A DNA stretch of 33,624 bases from Burkholderiales bacterium (GTDB taxonomy: Bacteria > Pseudomonadota > Gammaproteobacteria > Burkholderiales > Burkholderiaceae_C), in the NCBI GenBank assembly GCA_020354665.1, contig CP070653.1, positions 3,562,507 to 3,596,130 on the forward strand, read 5' to 3'. Positions 15,454-23,867 of this stretch are shown piece by piece; the first letter of the stretch is position 1, and every line of letters begins with the position of its first letter. Below the pieces are notes generated by a model. That model saw only the letters and a list, made by a program, of their open reading frames with translations, had not been told where the DNA came from and did not search any database. Made by a program: the position numbers and the translations under genes.

Positions 15454-16581
15454 TTACGCGGCGTTCCAATGGCGCTCGAGGTTGGCGATCAGCGCCGGGC
15501 TGAAGTGGCATTGCGCTTGCTCGCGCGCGTACACCGCCATATAGCGCCGAAAAGCGTCCAGCGGTTCTTCGCCGGCGCGAAACGCGCGCCGGTTGCTCGC
15601 CGCGCTCACCACGCCCGCATTGGTGAGGTGGTCGACGCTGCGCTCGATCTCGGTATCCATCTCGGTAGCAGGCACGATCTGGTCGCAAATCATGCGGCCC
15701 TCGGCCGAAGCGCAGTCCAGGCGCCGCTCGCCCAGGATCGCCTGGCGCGCGATGCGCGGCCCGACGAATCGCGGCAGTCGCAGATTCGCCGCCCCCGGGA
15801 CGATGCCTTCCTTGCGCGCGGGCAGCGTCATGTACGCGTCCTCGGCGGCGATCACGTGGTCCATCGTCAGCAGCAGCTGGCAGTGGCCGCCGATGGCAAA
15901 GCGCTCGACCGCAGCCACCCAGGGCTTTTCGATACCGTCTTGCTCCGGGCTGACGCCGGGCAGCGCCACGCCGCGATAGAGCTTGTTGACCGCGCCCAGG
16001 TCACGGATCAGGTACCACAGGTATCTGATCTTGCCTTGGTACAGGTGCGTGAGGTTGATTCCCGCGCCGAACACGCGCCGGCCGGCGTGCTTGGCATGCG
16101 TGACCCAATCGCCGCGTAGCACGCACAGCTCGGACTGGCGGTCGAGCAGGGCCACGTCGACCGCGATCTCGAAACCATCGAGCGTATCTTCGTCCTCGGC
16201 GTTGAGAAAGCGCGGGTTGGAGAGCGTGAGTACCACCGCCTTGCCCTGGCGCTGGAGCCGAGCACCGCGCAGCGCGAGCTCGCCCCTGGCCTGGAACTGC
16301 GCCAGGTACACCTGCGACTCGGCGCGCGGCAGCAGCATCGCGTGGCACAGGTGCGCGCCGGCCGACGTGTCAGCCAGCACCGCGGCGAGAAAAATGCCTT
16401 GTGCCTTCTCCAGCCCCTTCTTGTCGCGCAGCGCCAGCTGCGCCTCGGCCGCGAGTTGGTCTGCGCCCGGCACCAATCCGGGGTAGCGCTCGGCCGCCAG
16501 GTGACACAGTTCGTCGACCCGAAGAAATCGGCTGCACCCCCCGGTGAGCGCGTCGTAGGCAGCGAGCGCGTCATGAACCAC
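15454..16581 (-). CDS. Enoyl-CoA hydratase-fold enzyme, DpgC-like (cofactor-free dioxygenase relative)
   Basis: 375 residues; DpgC proteins are about 430. After an N-terminal helical part (FLRVDELCHLAAERYPGLVP, GIFLAAVLADTSAGAHLCHA), the crotonase core has RRVFGAGINLTHLYQGKI, GIEKPWVAAVERFAIGGHCQ (oxyanion-hole region), LPARKEGIVPGAANLRLPRF and AFRRYMAVYAREQAQCHF. These blocks are those of (3,5-dihydroxyphenyl)acetyl-CoA 1,2-dioxygenase and its proteobacterial relatives, so oxidation or hydration of an aryl-CoA is plausible; the substrate is unknown. No other pathway genes are adjacent. The start is a GTG only four codons after an in-frame TAG, and an IS91 relic begins about 20 bases upstream, so the original 5' end may be lost. 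Confidence 0.8.
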   Translation of the reverse strand: MVHDALAAYDALTGGCSRFLRVDELCHLAAERYPGLVPGADQLAAEAQLALRDKKGLEKAQGIFLAAVLADTSAGAHLCHAMLLPRAESQVYLAQFQARGELALRGARLQRQGKAVVLTLSNPRFLNAEDEDTLDGFEIAVDVALLDRQSELCVLRGDWVTHAKHAGRRVFGAGINLTHLYQGKIRYLWYLIRDLGAVNKLYRGVALPGVSPEQDGIEKPWVAAVERFAIGGHCQLLLTMDHVIAAEDAYMTLPARKEGIVPGAANLRLPRFVGPRIARQAILGERRLDCASAEGRMICDQIVPATEMDTEIERSVDHLTNAGVVSAASNRRAFRAGEEPLDAFRRYMAVYAREQAQCHFSPALIANLERHWNAA

Positions 16582-16599
16582 CGCCGCAGTCTACCGAAC

Positions 16600-16986
16600 C
16601 GGGGCCAGATCGTTACCTACCGCATCGCCTTCGGGCCTCGCGCCGGGCAGAAGGTGCTGACCCTCAGGGGCGCCCAGCCGCGCGAGTCTGCACCGGCGCA
16701 GCCCCTGTGCGCCGACATCGATGGTTTCAGCCTGCACGCGGCCGTGCGAGTGGAAGCACACGACCGCAAGCGGCTGGAACAGCTGTGCCGCTACATCACC
16801 CGGCCGGCGCTTTCCGCCGAGCGGGTGCAGTGCAATGCCGCCGGGCAGGTCGAGTTGAAACTCAAGACGCTGCGGCGCGACGGCACCACGCATCTGGTCA
16901 TGTCGCCGCTGGCGTTCATGCAGCGGCTGGCGGCGCTGGTTCCGCGGCTGCTTTGCGACGGCCAAATCAAAGCATCGAATGTCTGA
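16600..16986 (+). mobile_element. IS91-family transposase core relic
   Basis: The frame reads RGQIVTYRIAFGPRAGQKVL, then DIDGFSLHAAVRVEAHDRKR, LEQLCRYITRPALSAERV, VELKLKTLRRDGTTHLVMSP and LAFMQRLAALVPR. This is the segment of IS91-type Y2 transposases just before their C-terminal zinc motif. The reading then runs into unrelated residues and a TGA. The 5' catalytic part is absent on the left, where the DpgC-like gene begins. It is from a different part of the transposase than the two C-terminal relics, so it need not be the same insertion. Confidence 0.78.
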
Positions 16987-17407
16987 AGCGGGTCGTGAGC
17001 TCGCAGCCACGTCGTACGAGAGCTGCCGGTCCGTCGTCGCGGTCACAACCGCCCGCGGGAACGACCGCTATTGCGGAGCCCTGATACTCGCGTCGAATTC
17101 AGCGAAGGACCGGTGACTGAGTTGAACCGGTCACTCGATCAGAAAATCGCCGATGTCGGGAACGGGTCGGTGTCTCACAGCCAAGGTGATGGCTCGAGCG
17201 ATCGCGATCTGAGTGAAGCGGACGTTCGCGCGTGTTCAGCCAGCGTTCCCTACGTAGCCAGAGAAGAGCCCGCCCCAAGAGGCCGTCCATTTCACGCGTG
17301 GGGGCTCGACACGGCCGGTCTTTCGCTTTTGCGCGCGGCTGGCACCTTTGACGTTCGGCCGGGCGTTCTCGACACCGCGGCGCGGCGGCTGCAAGGAGAT
17401 CGACGGG
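16987..17407. other. Intergenic region upstream of the MBL-fold gene
   Basis: 421 bases without a supported gene. 17112-17140 carries ACCGGTGACT and ACCGGTCACT 15 bases apart, a near direct repeat; AACCGGTCACTCGATC also occurs at 3130-3145 at the end of a binding-protein gene. The last bases hold AAGGAGAT, the likely ribosome-binding site of the next gene. Confidence 0.4.
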
Positions 17408-18199
17408 ATGATCATCGAGCGCATCTGGACCGACAACGCTTACCGCAACTACAACTACCTGATCGCCTGCGGCGAGACCGGCGAGGCGCTCGCGATCGAT
17501 CCGCTCGACGCGCAAAAGTGCCTGAACGCCGCGCGCGTGCGCGGCTGGCAGATCACGCAGATCCTGAACACGCACGAGCACCGCGACCACACCGGCGGCA
17601 ACGACGCGGTGGTCGGCGCCACCGGCGCGAAGATCATCGCCCACCACCGTGCGGGCTCTAAGATCGCAGGCGTCAGCCGCGGCGTCAAGGCGGGCGACGT
17701 CGTGAAGGTCGGCAAGACCGTCGAGCTGGAGTGCCTGGACACGCCGGGCCACACGATGTGCCACGTCTGCCTGCGCGCGCACGGCGATCGGCCAGCACTG
17801 TTCAGCGGCGACACACTGTTCAACGCCGGCGCCGGCAACTGCCACAACGGCGGCAATGTCGCAGATCTCTACACCACGTTCGCCGAACAACTCGCGACGC
17901 TGCCCGACGACACCGTGATCTATCCTGGCCACGACTACATCGAGAACAACCTGCGATTCACGCTGGCGCGCGAGCCGGACAATGCGGCCGCGCGCGAACG
18001 GCTGCAGCGCGAGTCAGGGCACGATGCGGCGACCGCAGACGTCACGACGATCGGCGAGGAACGCCAATTCAATACCTTCCTGCGCCTGACCAGCCCGAGC
18101 GTCATCGCGCATCTGCGCGAGCAGTTTCCCGACCTGCCGGACAAGCCCGACCCGCGCACGGTCTTCACGAAGCTGCGCGAATTGCGCAACCGGTGGTGA
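17408..18199 (+). CDS. MBL-fold hydrolase, hydroxyacylglutathione hydrolase-like (glyoxalase II)
   Basis: 263 residues from an ATG at 17408, chosen for AAGGAGAT upstream and because homologues begin at this point; the frame is open 20 codons further up. Metal ligands are visible: THEHRDHTGG (His56, His58, Asp60, His61), His115 (DTPGHTMCHV), Asp135 (LFSGDTLFN) and His175 (VIYPGHDYIENNLRF). The last, with the following EERQFNTFLR-type segment and C-terminal helix, matches glyoxalase II rather than a lactamase. Probable reaction: hydrolysis of S-lactoylglutathione or another glutathione thioester in the cytosol. It is alone, but a GST is encoded 10 kb away, so glutathione use is general in this organism. 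The gloB symbol is not assigned because paralogues of other specificity exist. Confidence 0.88.
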   Translation: MIIERIWTDNAYRNYNYLIACGETGEALAIDPLDAQKCLNAARVRGWQITQILNTHEHRDHTGGNDAVVGATGAKIIAHHRAGSKIAGVSRGVKAGDVVKVGKTVELECLDTPGHTMCHVCLRAHGDRPALFSGDTLFNAGAGNCHNGGNVADLYTTFAEQLATLPDDTVIYPGHDYIENNLRFTLAREPDNAAARERLQRESGHDAATADVTTIGEERQFNTFLRLTSPSVIAHLREQFPDLPDKPDPRTVFTKLRELRNRW

Positions 18200-19295
18200 T
18201 TGCGGGCGTGGATCAATTCGTCGGCGCGCAGCCGAGCCAGTGAAGCAAACGCTGGTGCCGCGCCACATCTCGCCCTTGCGCCGCGTAGGCCACTCGCTCA
18301 GCAGGCCTGCAAACTGCAGGCTGGATTGCCACCCGACGACCGCTCGACACTCACTGCCACGACGGGCCAGAGCGGCCACCGCATACGCCGATCAGTATTT
18401 GATGGTCGTCGCACCACGCCTGCATCGGTCTACACCGAGCTGGTCACGCGCAACGTCTGGACCTTCCGCGCGCCGGACGGCTCTGAGTCGTGCGTCCCGC
18501 CGGGAATGCACGCGCGAGGTCATTCACCCGTGCAGGCGGCGTTGGCGGACCGCATCCACAGGTTCGTGCGACGAGGCGCGCGGCCTCAGGGTCGATGTGA
18601 ATGCCTGCGGTCATTAGAGGCGTCGCAGCACCTGCAGGTGCTGGAGCAGCGGCTACAGCATCGGCTCCATGTGCCTGTGCATCAGCGTCTCGACTCCGCT
18701 GAGTGTCCGTTTTGACCGGTCGCACCGCGGATGGTGCGGCTGCATTGGGTCGGGTTGTTGAACTCGCCGACCGACAAACCAGCCGCTCAGCTGCAGCCAG
18801 ACTGAATGGCCGCTGTCGGGCGAAGCCGTGAACTCACAGTCCCGGCCAACTGCTGCCGTTCGTGTGCTCTTGAGCTGACGCTGGCTACGACCGGTCATCG
18901 AGGTACAGCGGAAATCGCTCGCCGTCATGTACGCCGTGCCGCAATCCGCGAAGCCGACGTTCTACGAACGGCAGTGGCGGCCGATCCGAGATGCGGTTCC
19001 GGCGTCAGCTTGCTCGAGTCTTCAAGTGGCGCAACCGACCCTCAGCCGAAGTTCCACAGAAACCAAAGCGGTCATTCACGACGCGAAGGCTCGCACGCCT
19101 CGATCTCGTCCGGATTCGGCGCCAGCCCGAAATACACGCCGCAGAAGTCGCGCGCGGGATCCGCGTAGTGATCGACTTCGCTTGTTCCGTCTCACGTTCT
19201 CAAGCTTCTTTGTCGCTATTCATGCGTGCTTCTGCTCATGTCGGGCGACTTGCAAACCAGCACGTCGCGCGTGGTGATTGCCTCGATGCCAGAAC
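18200..19295. other. Long intergenic region with repeat A
   Basis: 1.1 kb without a convincing gene. All frames are short or have shadow-like composition. Repeat A copy 3 lies at 18745-18848. 18850-19290 is mixed, with AT-richer DNA from about 19190, where the composition begins to resemble that of the following amidohydrolase gene. This may be part of an imported block. No terminator is obvious at either end. Confidence 0.4.
18745..18848 (+). repeat. Repeat family A, copy 3
   Basis: Nearly identical to copy 1 (6693): same order of AACTCGCCGACCGACAAACC, GACTGAATGGCCGCTGTCGG and CTCACAGTCCCGGCCA, with the variation concentrated at the ends. Confidence 0.92.
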
Positions 19296-20972
19296 CTATT
19301 TGCTTATCAATTTTCCAGCGCCGGTGTCATCGACGTGCATATCAGGCACATTGATGGTGTGTTCACCCAACCACTTGTTCTTATCCAGCGGTTCGAAACG
19401 ACCTTTCGCTTCGACGGGGAACCGAATGGGTTGGCCAGGCTTCACGGGCAGAACTTTGCCCTTATCCACGACGATGGTGCCGTTGACGATCACGTAGGGA
19501 ATACCGACAGGCGGCAATCCATTTTCGCCCTGCTTGTATGTTGCACGCGGTGCGACCTTGGCGGCATCAAACAACGTCAGATCGGCGATCTTGCCGACCT
19601 GCACACGTCCGCGTTGTTTCATGGCTTCAAGACCGGTGTCACCCAGATGCTTGGCTGTCCAGTAGCTCAATTGGGATAGCGTAAACATCAGTGGCACGCC
19701 GTTCTCACGCGCCAGTTTCAGCGTGGTGGAGTAAGACGCTGCCGTGCGCGGATGGCCGGCATATTGACGTACATCCGCGTCCCAGGGCAGCAGGTTTCCG
19801 TCTTTATCCACGCCCTGCATCGCATCCGACGCGACCACCATTTCGGGAATGGAGAGCCAGTATTTCATCCATTTCTTGCGCGGCGGAAAGTGCACGACGA
19901 TGAAGTAGCCCGGCGTCTCCTTCACCATCTCCAGGTACTCGTCCTTTGACAGGAACTTGTCAGCACCCGGGTCATAGATCGTTTCCTCGTACTTATTCCC
20001 GAGGGTTTTTTCCCACAAGTCAGGCCGCAGGAAGTCAGCACTGACAAGGGTGGAACCGGCCGCAAATGGATAGTACTCACCCCACACGTTAAAGCCCTGC
20101 TTGCGGGCCATCTGCAGTTTCTCTTCGTTCTCCCACCAGCCGTAGTCGTTGTCGTGCGCCAACAATAGCGGCGCCTTCAGCAACATCGCATTGACCAGTA
20201 CTTCGTCGAGTGAGATCGGGGCTACGTTGGGTGTCTGCGTATTCAGGTGATAACGCGTATGCACCGATGCCAGGCGACCGTAACGAGCCGCGGTACGTTG
20301 CGCTTCGAACTGTTCGTAGCTCGTTATTCCGCGCGCCGCATAGGCAGCCGGGACACCAATGCCGATGGCGCCTTCACGCAGCCCTTCATCGAGCAACTGC
20401 ATGATCTGATTCATCTGCGGAAGGGAACTGCGCGTCAAGGACCAGCCCTGCAGGCCGTCCTTGGCGCTCTCATTGATATATCGCCCTCCGTTCGAAGCGT
20501 CGATCGGCTCATTGATTTGCACTTCCGGGTCGTGGACCAGCATCCGCACCAGGTTCATTCCCACCGTGGTGCCGTAGTTCACCTGCCAGCCCGCCTTTTC
20601 CTTGCTGGCGTACCACTCGGCGATCCGTGTTGCTCCCGCCTCGAGATCCATGCCGGTCGTCACGCCATCGGCCACCACAAGTTTGGTAGCAAACGGATCC
20701 ACCGAGTGAAAGTGGGTATCGATGAAGCCCGGCGCAACGACCAGACCCTTGGCATTAATAGTTTGTTTGCCCTTGATCTTGTCCTTGGTGATGACAGCGA
20801 TCTTGCCGCCCTTGATGCCGACGTTCGCGATTGCGTCGTAGTTGGTTTCCGGATCCATCACCCGCCCGCCCTTGATGACGAGGTCGTAGTCGGCGCCTAT
20901 GGCCGGCGAGGCCGACGTGACCAGAGCGGTTGCGAAGGCGAGTCCGTGGATGATCTTGAGTGCCGATCTCAT
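19296..20972 (-). CDS. Exported amidohydrolase, D-aminoacylase-like (paralogue 1)
   Basis: 558 residues. Signal peptide of about 27 residues (FATALVTSASPAIGA, then DYDLVIKGG). The amidohydrolase fold starts with the beta-sandwich strand GGRVMDPET and the metal motif PGFIDTHFHS (His87, His89); later blocks are ASVHTRYHL, LLLAHDNDYGWW, MVVASDAM and the C-terminal GKIADLTLFD with IPYVIVNGTIVVDKG. It resembles N-acyl-D-amino-acid deacylases (COG3653-like), so hydrolysis of an amide or cyclic imide in the periplasm is likely; the substrate is not known. It is the last gene of a leftward run and follows its paralogue after 35 bases. Its codon use is visibly less GC-rich than its neighbours', a sign of separate acquisition. 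Confidence 0.87.
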   Translation of the reverse strand: MRSALKIIHGLAFATALVTSASPAIGADYDLVIKGGRVMDPETNYDAIANVGIKGGKIAVITKDKIKGKQTINAKGLVVAPGFIDTHFHSVDPFATKLVVADGVTTGMDLEAGATRIAEWYASKEKAGWQVNYGTTVGMNLVRMLVHDPEVQINEPIDASNGGRYINESAKDGLQGWSLTRSSLPQMNQIMQLLDEGLREGAIGIGVPAAYAARGITSYEQFEAQRTAARYGRLASVHTRYHLNTQTPNVAPISLDEVLVNAMLLKAPLLLAHDNDYGWWENEEKLQMARKQGFNVWGEYYPFAAGSTLVSADFLRPDLWEKTLGNKYEETIYDPGADKFLSKDEYLEMVKETPGYFIVVHFPPRKKWMKYWLSIPEMVVASDAMQGVDKDGNLLPWDADVRQYAGHPRTAASYSTTLKLARENGVPLMFTLSQLSYWTAKHLGDTGLEAMKQRGRVQVGKIADLTLFDAAKVAPRATYKQGENGLPPVGIPYVIVNGTIVVDKGKVLPVKPGQPIRFPVEAKGRFEPLDKNKWLGEHTINVPDMHVDDTGAGKLISK

Positions 20973-21007
20973 GCAGTTTTACTCCTTGGCTTCAGCAGGT
21001 CATCGCG

Positions 21008-22663
21008 TCAGTGGATGTGCGCGTCGCGTTCGAGCCCGAAAAATCCTGTCGGCGCAACCAGATTCCTGTTCGCCCAGCCCTCGCGCGACAGCGGCTCGAA
21101 ACGCCCTTTGGCTTCCACCGGGAAGCGGATCGGCTGGCCGGGATTGACGTCCTTCAGCACCACGGAGTCCTTGACGACGATCGTCCCGTTGACGAGGACG
21201 TAAGGGATCCCCGTCGTCGGCAGAGTGCCCTGTGCATACGTCGAGTTGTCGCGCACCGTTTTCGGGTCGAGGATCGTGATGTCGGCGACCATGCCCTGCT
21301 GCAGCCGACCGCGCTCCTGCATGGCCTTCAGGCCGGTGGCGCCGAGATATTTCGCCGCGTTGTAGCTGGAGGCCGCGATGATCTGCATGAGCGGGATGCC
21401 CTTGTCGCGTGCGATGCGCAGGCAGGTTCCGTGCGTGCCCGTCAGGCGCGGGTGCGTGTTGGGTACCTTGTCGTACGGCGTGTCCCAGCCCGGCGGGTCG
21501 TCCCAGCCGCCGGGGACGAACATGCCGTCGCTGGCGTAGGTCACCCCCGGCAGGCGACACCAGTCGGCGATCGAGTCGGGGGGCATCTTGTAGAGCACGA
21601 TCTGGGTCGTGGGCGCCTCGGCCAGCACCTTCTTGTACTTCTCCAGCGTGTAGAACTCCTGCGTCACCGGATCCTGCATGGTCTCCTCGTACTTGTTGCC
21701 GAGTTTGTCCACCCAGTTCTCAGGCCGGGCGAACGACGCGTTGATGGTCGTCTGCCCAGCGGCGTAGGGATAGATCTCGCCCCACACGTTGTGGCCCCGC
21801 GTGCGCATGCGCGCGAGCAGCTCCTGGACGAGTTCCCAGCCCGGGTTGTTGAAGTGGTTGATCAACGCCGGCGCGCCGAGCGCGGCGGCATTGGCCAGGA
21901 TCTCCTGCGCGCCGTTCGCCTCCGTCGTGACCGTACCCGGCGTATAGCGCAGGTGCACCGAAGTCGGTCGCCCGTAGTTGGCGCCCACGCGCTGCACCTC
22001 GAACATCTCGCGCGCGGTCGCGCCGGGCATGTAGCCGACAGTCGATGCAACGGCGATGGCACCCTGCCGCAGCCCTTCGTCGATCAAAGACAGCATGCGG
22101 TTGCCCTGCTCGAGGTTCATCACCTCGTCGGACCAGGCGGTTCCCGAACCGCGACCCTTGACGACCGAGAACGGTGCATCCAGCAAGTCCGAATCCGCTA
22201 TGTTCGCCGCGACCTTTGTACGCGCGAACTCATGCCCTGAAGCGGTGCCGTAGTTCACCTGGCTCCTGCCGGCGTGCATCTTGTACCAGTCGTCCACGCG
22301 CGGCCCGTACACTCCGGCCTCCACGTCCATGGCGGTGGTCACACCATCTCGCAGCGCGAGCTTGTAGCCGATCGGCCGTGTCCAGTGCAGATGGGTGTCG
22401 ATGAAACCAGGTGCGACCACCAGGCCTCTAGCGTCGATCTGCTCCTTGCCGCTGATCGCATTCTTCGTGATGACCGCGATCCGGCCGTCCTTGACGCCGA
22501 TGTTGGCGACATCGTCGAACATCGTCTCCGGGTCCATCACCCGGCCGCCGTTGATGACGAGGTCGTAATCGGCGGCCAGAGCCGGCGTGCCAATACCGAC
22601 CACGAATCCGGCCAACGCTGCGGCAAAGGACCGCGTCTTCCAGCTATTCGTTCCAAGTTTCAT
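21008..22663 (-). CDS. Exported amidohydrolase, D-aminoacylase-like (paralogue 2)
   Basis: 551 residues; similar throughout to the next gene (shared GGRVMDPET, LVVAPGFIDTH, NKYEET, PGQPIRFPVEAKGRFEPL). Signal peptide to about residue 31 (GIGTPALAADYDL). Metal motif His91 and His93 in FIDTHLHW; further blocks are TSVHLRYTPG, ALINHFNNPGWELV, VTYASDGMFVPG and MVADITILDPKT. Probable periplasmic hydrolase of an N-acyl or cyclic amide; the exact substrate cannot be stated. It starts 14 bases after the stop of the receiver-only regulator, so co-transcription with the two-component genes is likely. Composition is normal for the window, unlike its tandem paralogue. Confidence 0.88.
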   Translation of the reverse strand: MKLGTNSWKTRSFAAALAGFVVGIGTPALAADYDLVINGGRVMDPETMFDDVANIGVKDGRIAVITKNAISGKEQIDARGLVVAPGFIDTHLHWTRPIGYKLALRDGVTTAMDVEAGVYGPRVDDWYKMHAGRSQVNYGTASGHEFARTKVAANIADSDLLDAPFSVVKGRGSGTAWSDEVMNLEQGNRMLSLIDEGLRQGAIAVASTVGYMPGATAREMFEVQRVGANYGRPTSVHLRYTPGTVTTEANGAQEILANAAALGAPALINHFNNPGWELVQELLARMRTRGHNVWGEIYPYAAGQTTINASFARPENWVDKLGNKYEETMQDPVTQEFYTLEKYKKVLAEAPTTQIVLYKMPPDSIADWCRLPGVTYASDGMFVPGGWDDPPGWDTPYDKVPNTHPRLTGTHGTCLRIARDKGIPLMQIIAASSYNAAKYLGATGLKAMQERGRLQQGMVADITILDPKTVRDNSTYAQGTLPTTGIPYVLVNGTIVVKDSVVLKDVNPGQPIRFPVEAKGRFEPLSREGWANRNLVAPTGFFGLERDAHIH

Positions 22664-22677
22664 GAGTTCGTGTCTCG

Positions 22678-23061
22678 CTAAGCAGGTTGAGGGAACGCCC
22701 GGTGTAGTGCGTCGAGGACCACCTCGCCCGGATCGCTCTTGCGCAGATAGGCCACGCAGCCGGCGCGGAGCGCCCGCTCACGCAAGTCCGGTTCATCGTG
22801 GGCGGTGATGAAGATGACCGGTGTCGTCGAGCCGCGGGCCGCAAGCCGCTCCGCCAGTTCGACGCCGGACATCCCACCGAGCTGGATGTCCAGAATCAGG
22901 CAATCGAAACTGCAATGTTGTGAGTCGGCGAGAAGGCATTCGGCGGACTGATATGACACTGACCGGATACCAGACGCACGAAGCATCCTCGCCATCGATC
23001 GACACAGACTCTCGTCATCGTCCACGAGAGCAACGCAGGGCTCCGTCGTCATTGCGCTCAT
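22678..23061 (-). CDS. Receiver-only response regulator
   Basis: 127 residues from the ATG at 23061; a second ATG at 23052 and an open extension to 23127 exist, so the start is uncertain by a few codons. A single REC domain: the acidic cluster ALVDDDESLC, the phospho-acceptor Asp58 in DCLILDIQLGGMSG, Thr in VIFITAHDEP and the conserved Lys in VAYLRKSDPGE. No output domain. Such proteins pass phosphate or act by protein binding (CheY/FixJ-receiver type). It lies between the LuxR-type regulator (104 bases upstream) and the amidohydrolase genes, so it may be a second target of the same kinase. Confidence 0.88.
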   Translation of the reverse strand: MSAMTTEPCVALVDDDESLCRSMARMLRASGIRSVSYQSAECLLADSQHCSFDCLILDIQLGGMSGVELAERLAARGSTTPVIFITAHDEPDLRERALRAGCVAYLRKSDPGEVVLDALHRAFPQPA

Positions 23062-23165
23062 CGCTATTCGATGGGGAGCGTACCGAACGCGACGGCGCGA
23101 GGCTACGTCCCTTTCGGGACGGGTCAAGACAAACCGCCTGTGGCCGCTCTGCGCCAGCGCGGAAG

Positions 23166-23867
23166 TCAGGCTTCTCCAGCTGGACGGTCGCGAGCGACGA
23201 TTCCCGCCTCGACGGCGAGTTGCGCGAGCGCCGCGACCGACGCGACGCCGAGCTTGGCCATCAGGCTCGTGCGATGACGCTTGACCGAGCGCTCGTCGAT
23301 GCCGAGGTCGGCCGCGATCTGTTTGTTCAATCGACCGCGCAGCACATGTGACAGCACCTCGCGTTCGCGCGGGGTCAGTGCTGTGAAGCGCGCCCGCAAC
23401 TCACGCTGGCGAGCACGATTGCGCCGCTCGCACGCATCGCGTGCCAGCGCACGCTCGATCGCGGCGAGCAGTTGATCACGCGGCGCCGTCTTCGTGAGGA
23501 AGTCCTCCGCGCCGTGCCGCATCGCCGCGACGCCGGTGGGTATGTCGCCGTGGCCGGTCAGAAAGACGATGGGCAGAGGATCATCCGATTGCGCCAGCGC
23601 CTGCTGCAGAGACATGCCGTCCATGCCGGGCATCTGCAGGTCCGCCACGACGCACCCAGGCGATGCCGCCGAGCGACCTGCCAGGAAGTCCGCCGCGGAC
23701 ATGAAGCACCTCACCACGTAGCCCGAGGCGCGCAGCATGCGCTCGAGGCCCGCCAGGAACGGCGCGTCGTCGTCAACCACGAATACGGTGGGCGGCACGT
23801 CGCCATTCGGAGTGCCTCCGTCCCAGATGTCGGCTCTTGTGTCTCCAGAGCGGCTCGGCGGGCTCAC
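23166..23867 (-). CDS. Two-component response regulator, FixJ/LuxR type
   Basis: 233 residues from a GTG at 23867 whose last bases overlap the kinase stop (GTGA), chosen for that coupling; the frame is open 25 codons further up inside the kinase. REC domain about 28-143: TVFVVDDDAPFL, phospho-acceptor Asp76 in CVVADLQMPGMDG, FLTGHGDIPTGVAAM and Lys in EDFLTKTAPRD. LuxR-type HTH about 163-220: LTPREREVLSHVLRG, NKQIAADLGIDERSVKRH. A DNA-binding transcription activator phosphorylated by the adjacent kinase. The nearest candidate targets are the amidohydrolase genes just downstream. Confidence 0.92.
   Translation of the reverse strand: MSPPSRSGDTRADIWDGGTPNGDVPPTVFVVDDDAPFLAGLERMLRASGYVVRCFMSAADFLAGRSAASPGCVVADLQMPGMDGMSLQQALAQSDDPLPIVFLTGHGDIPTGVAAMRHGAEDFLTKTAPRDQLLAAIERALARDACERRNRARQRELRARFTALTPREREVLSHVLRGRLNKQIAADLGIDERSVKRHRTSLMAKLGVASVAALAQLAVEAGIVARDRPAGEA

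Noticed and set aside
20960-22240. Rightward open frame of 426 codons opposite the second amidohydrolase
   Set aside because: Antisense shadow; the amidohydrolase on the other strand has a metal motif, signal peptide and a tandem paralogue.
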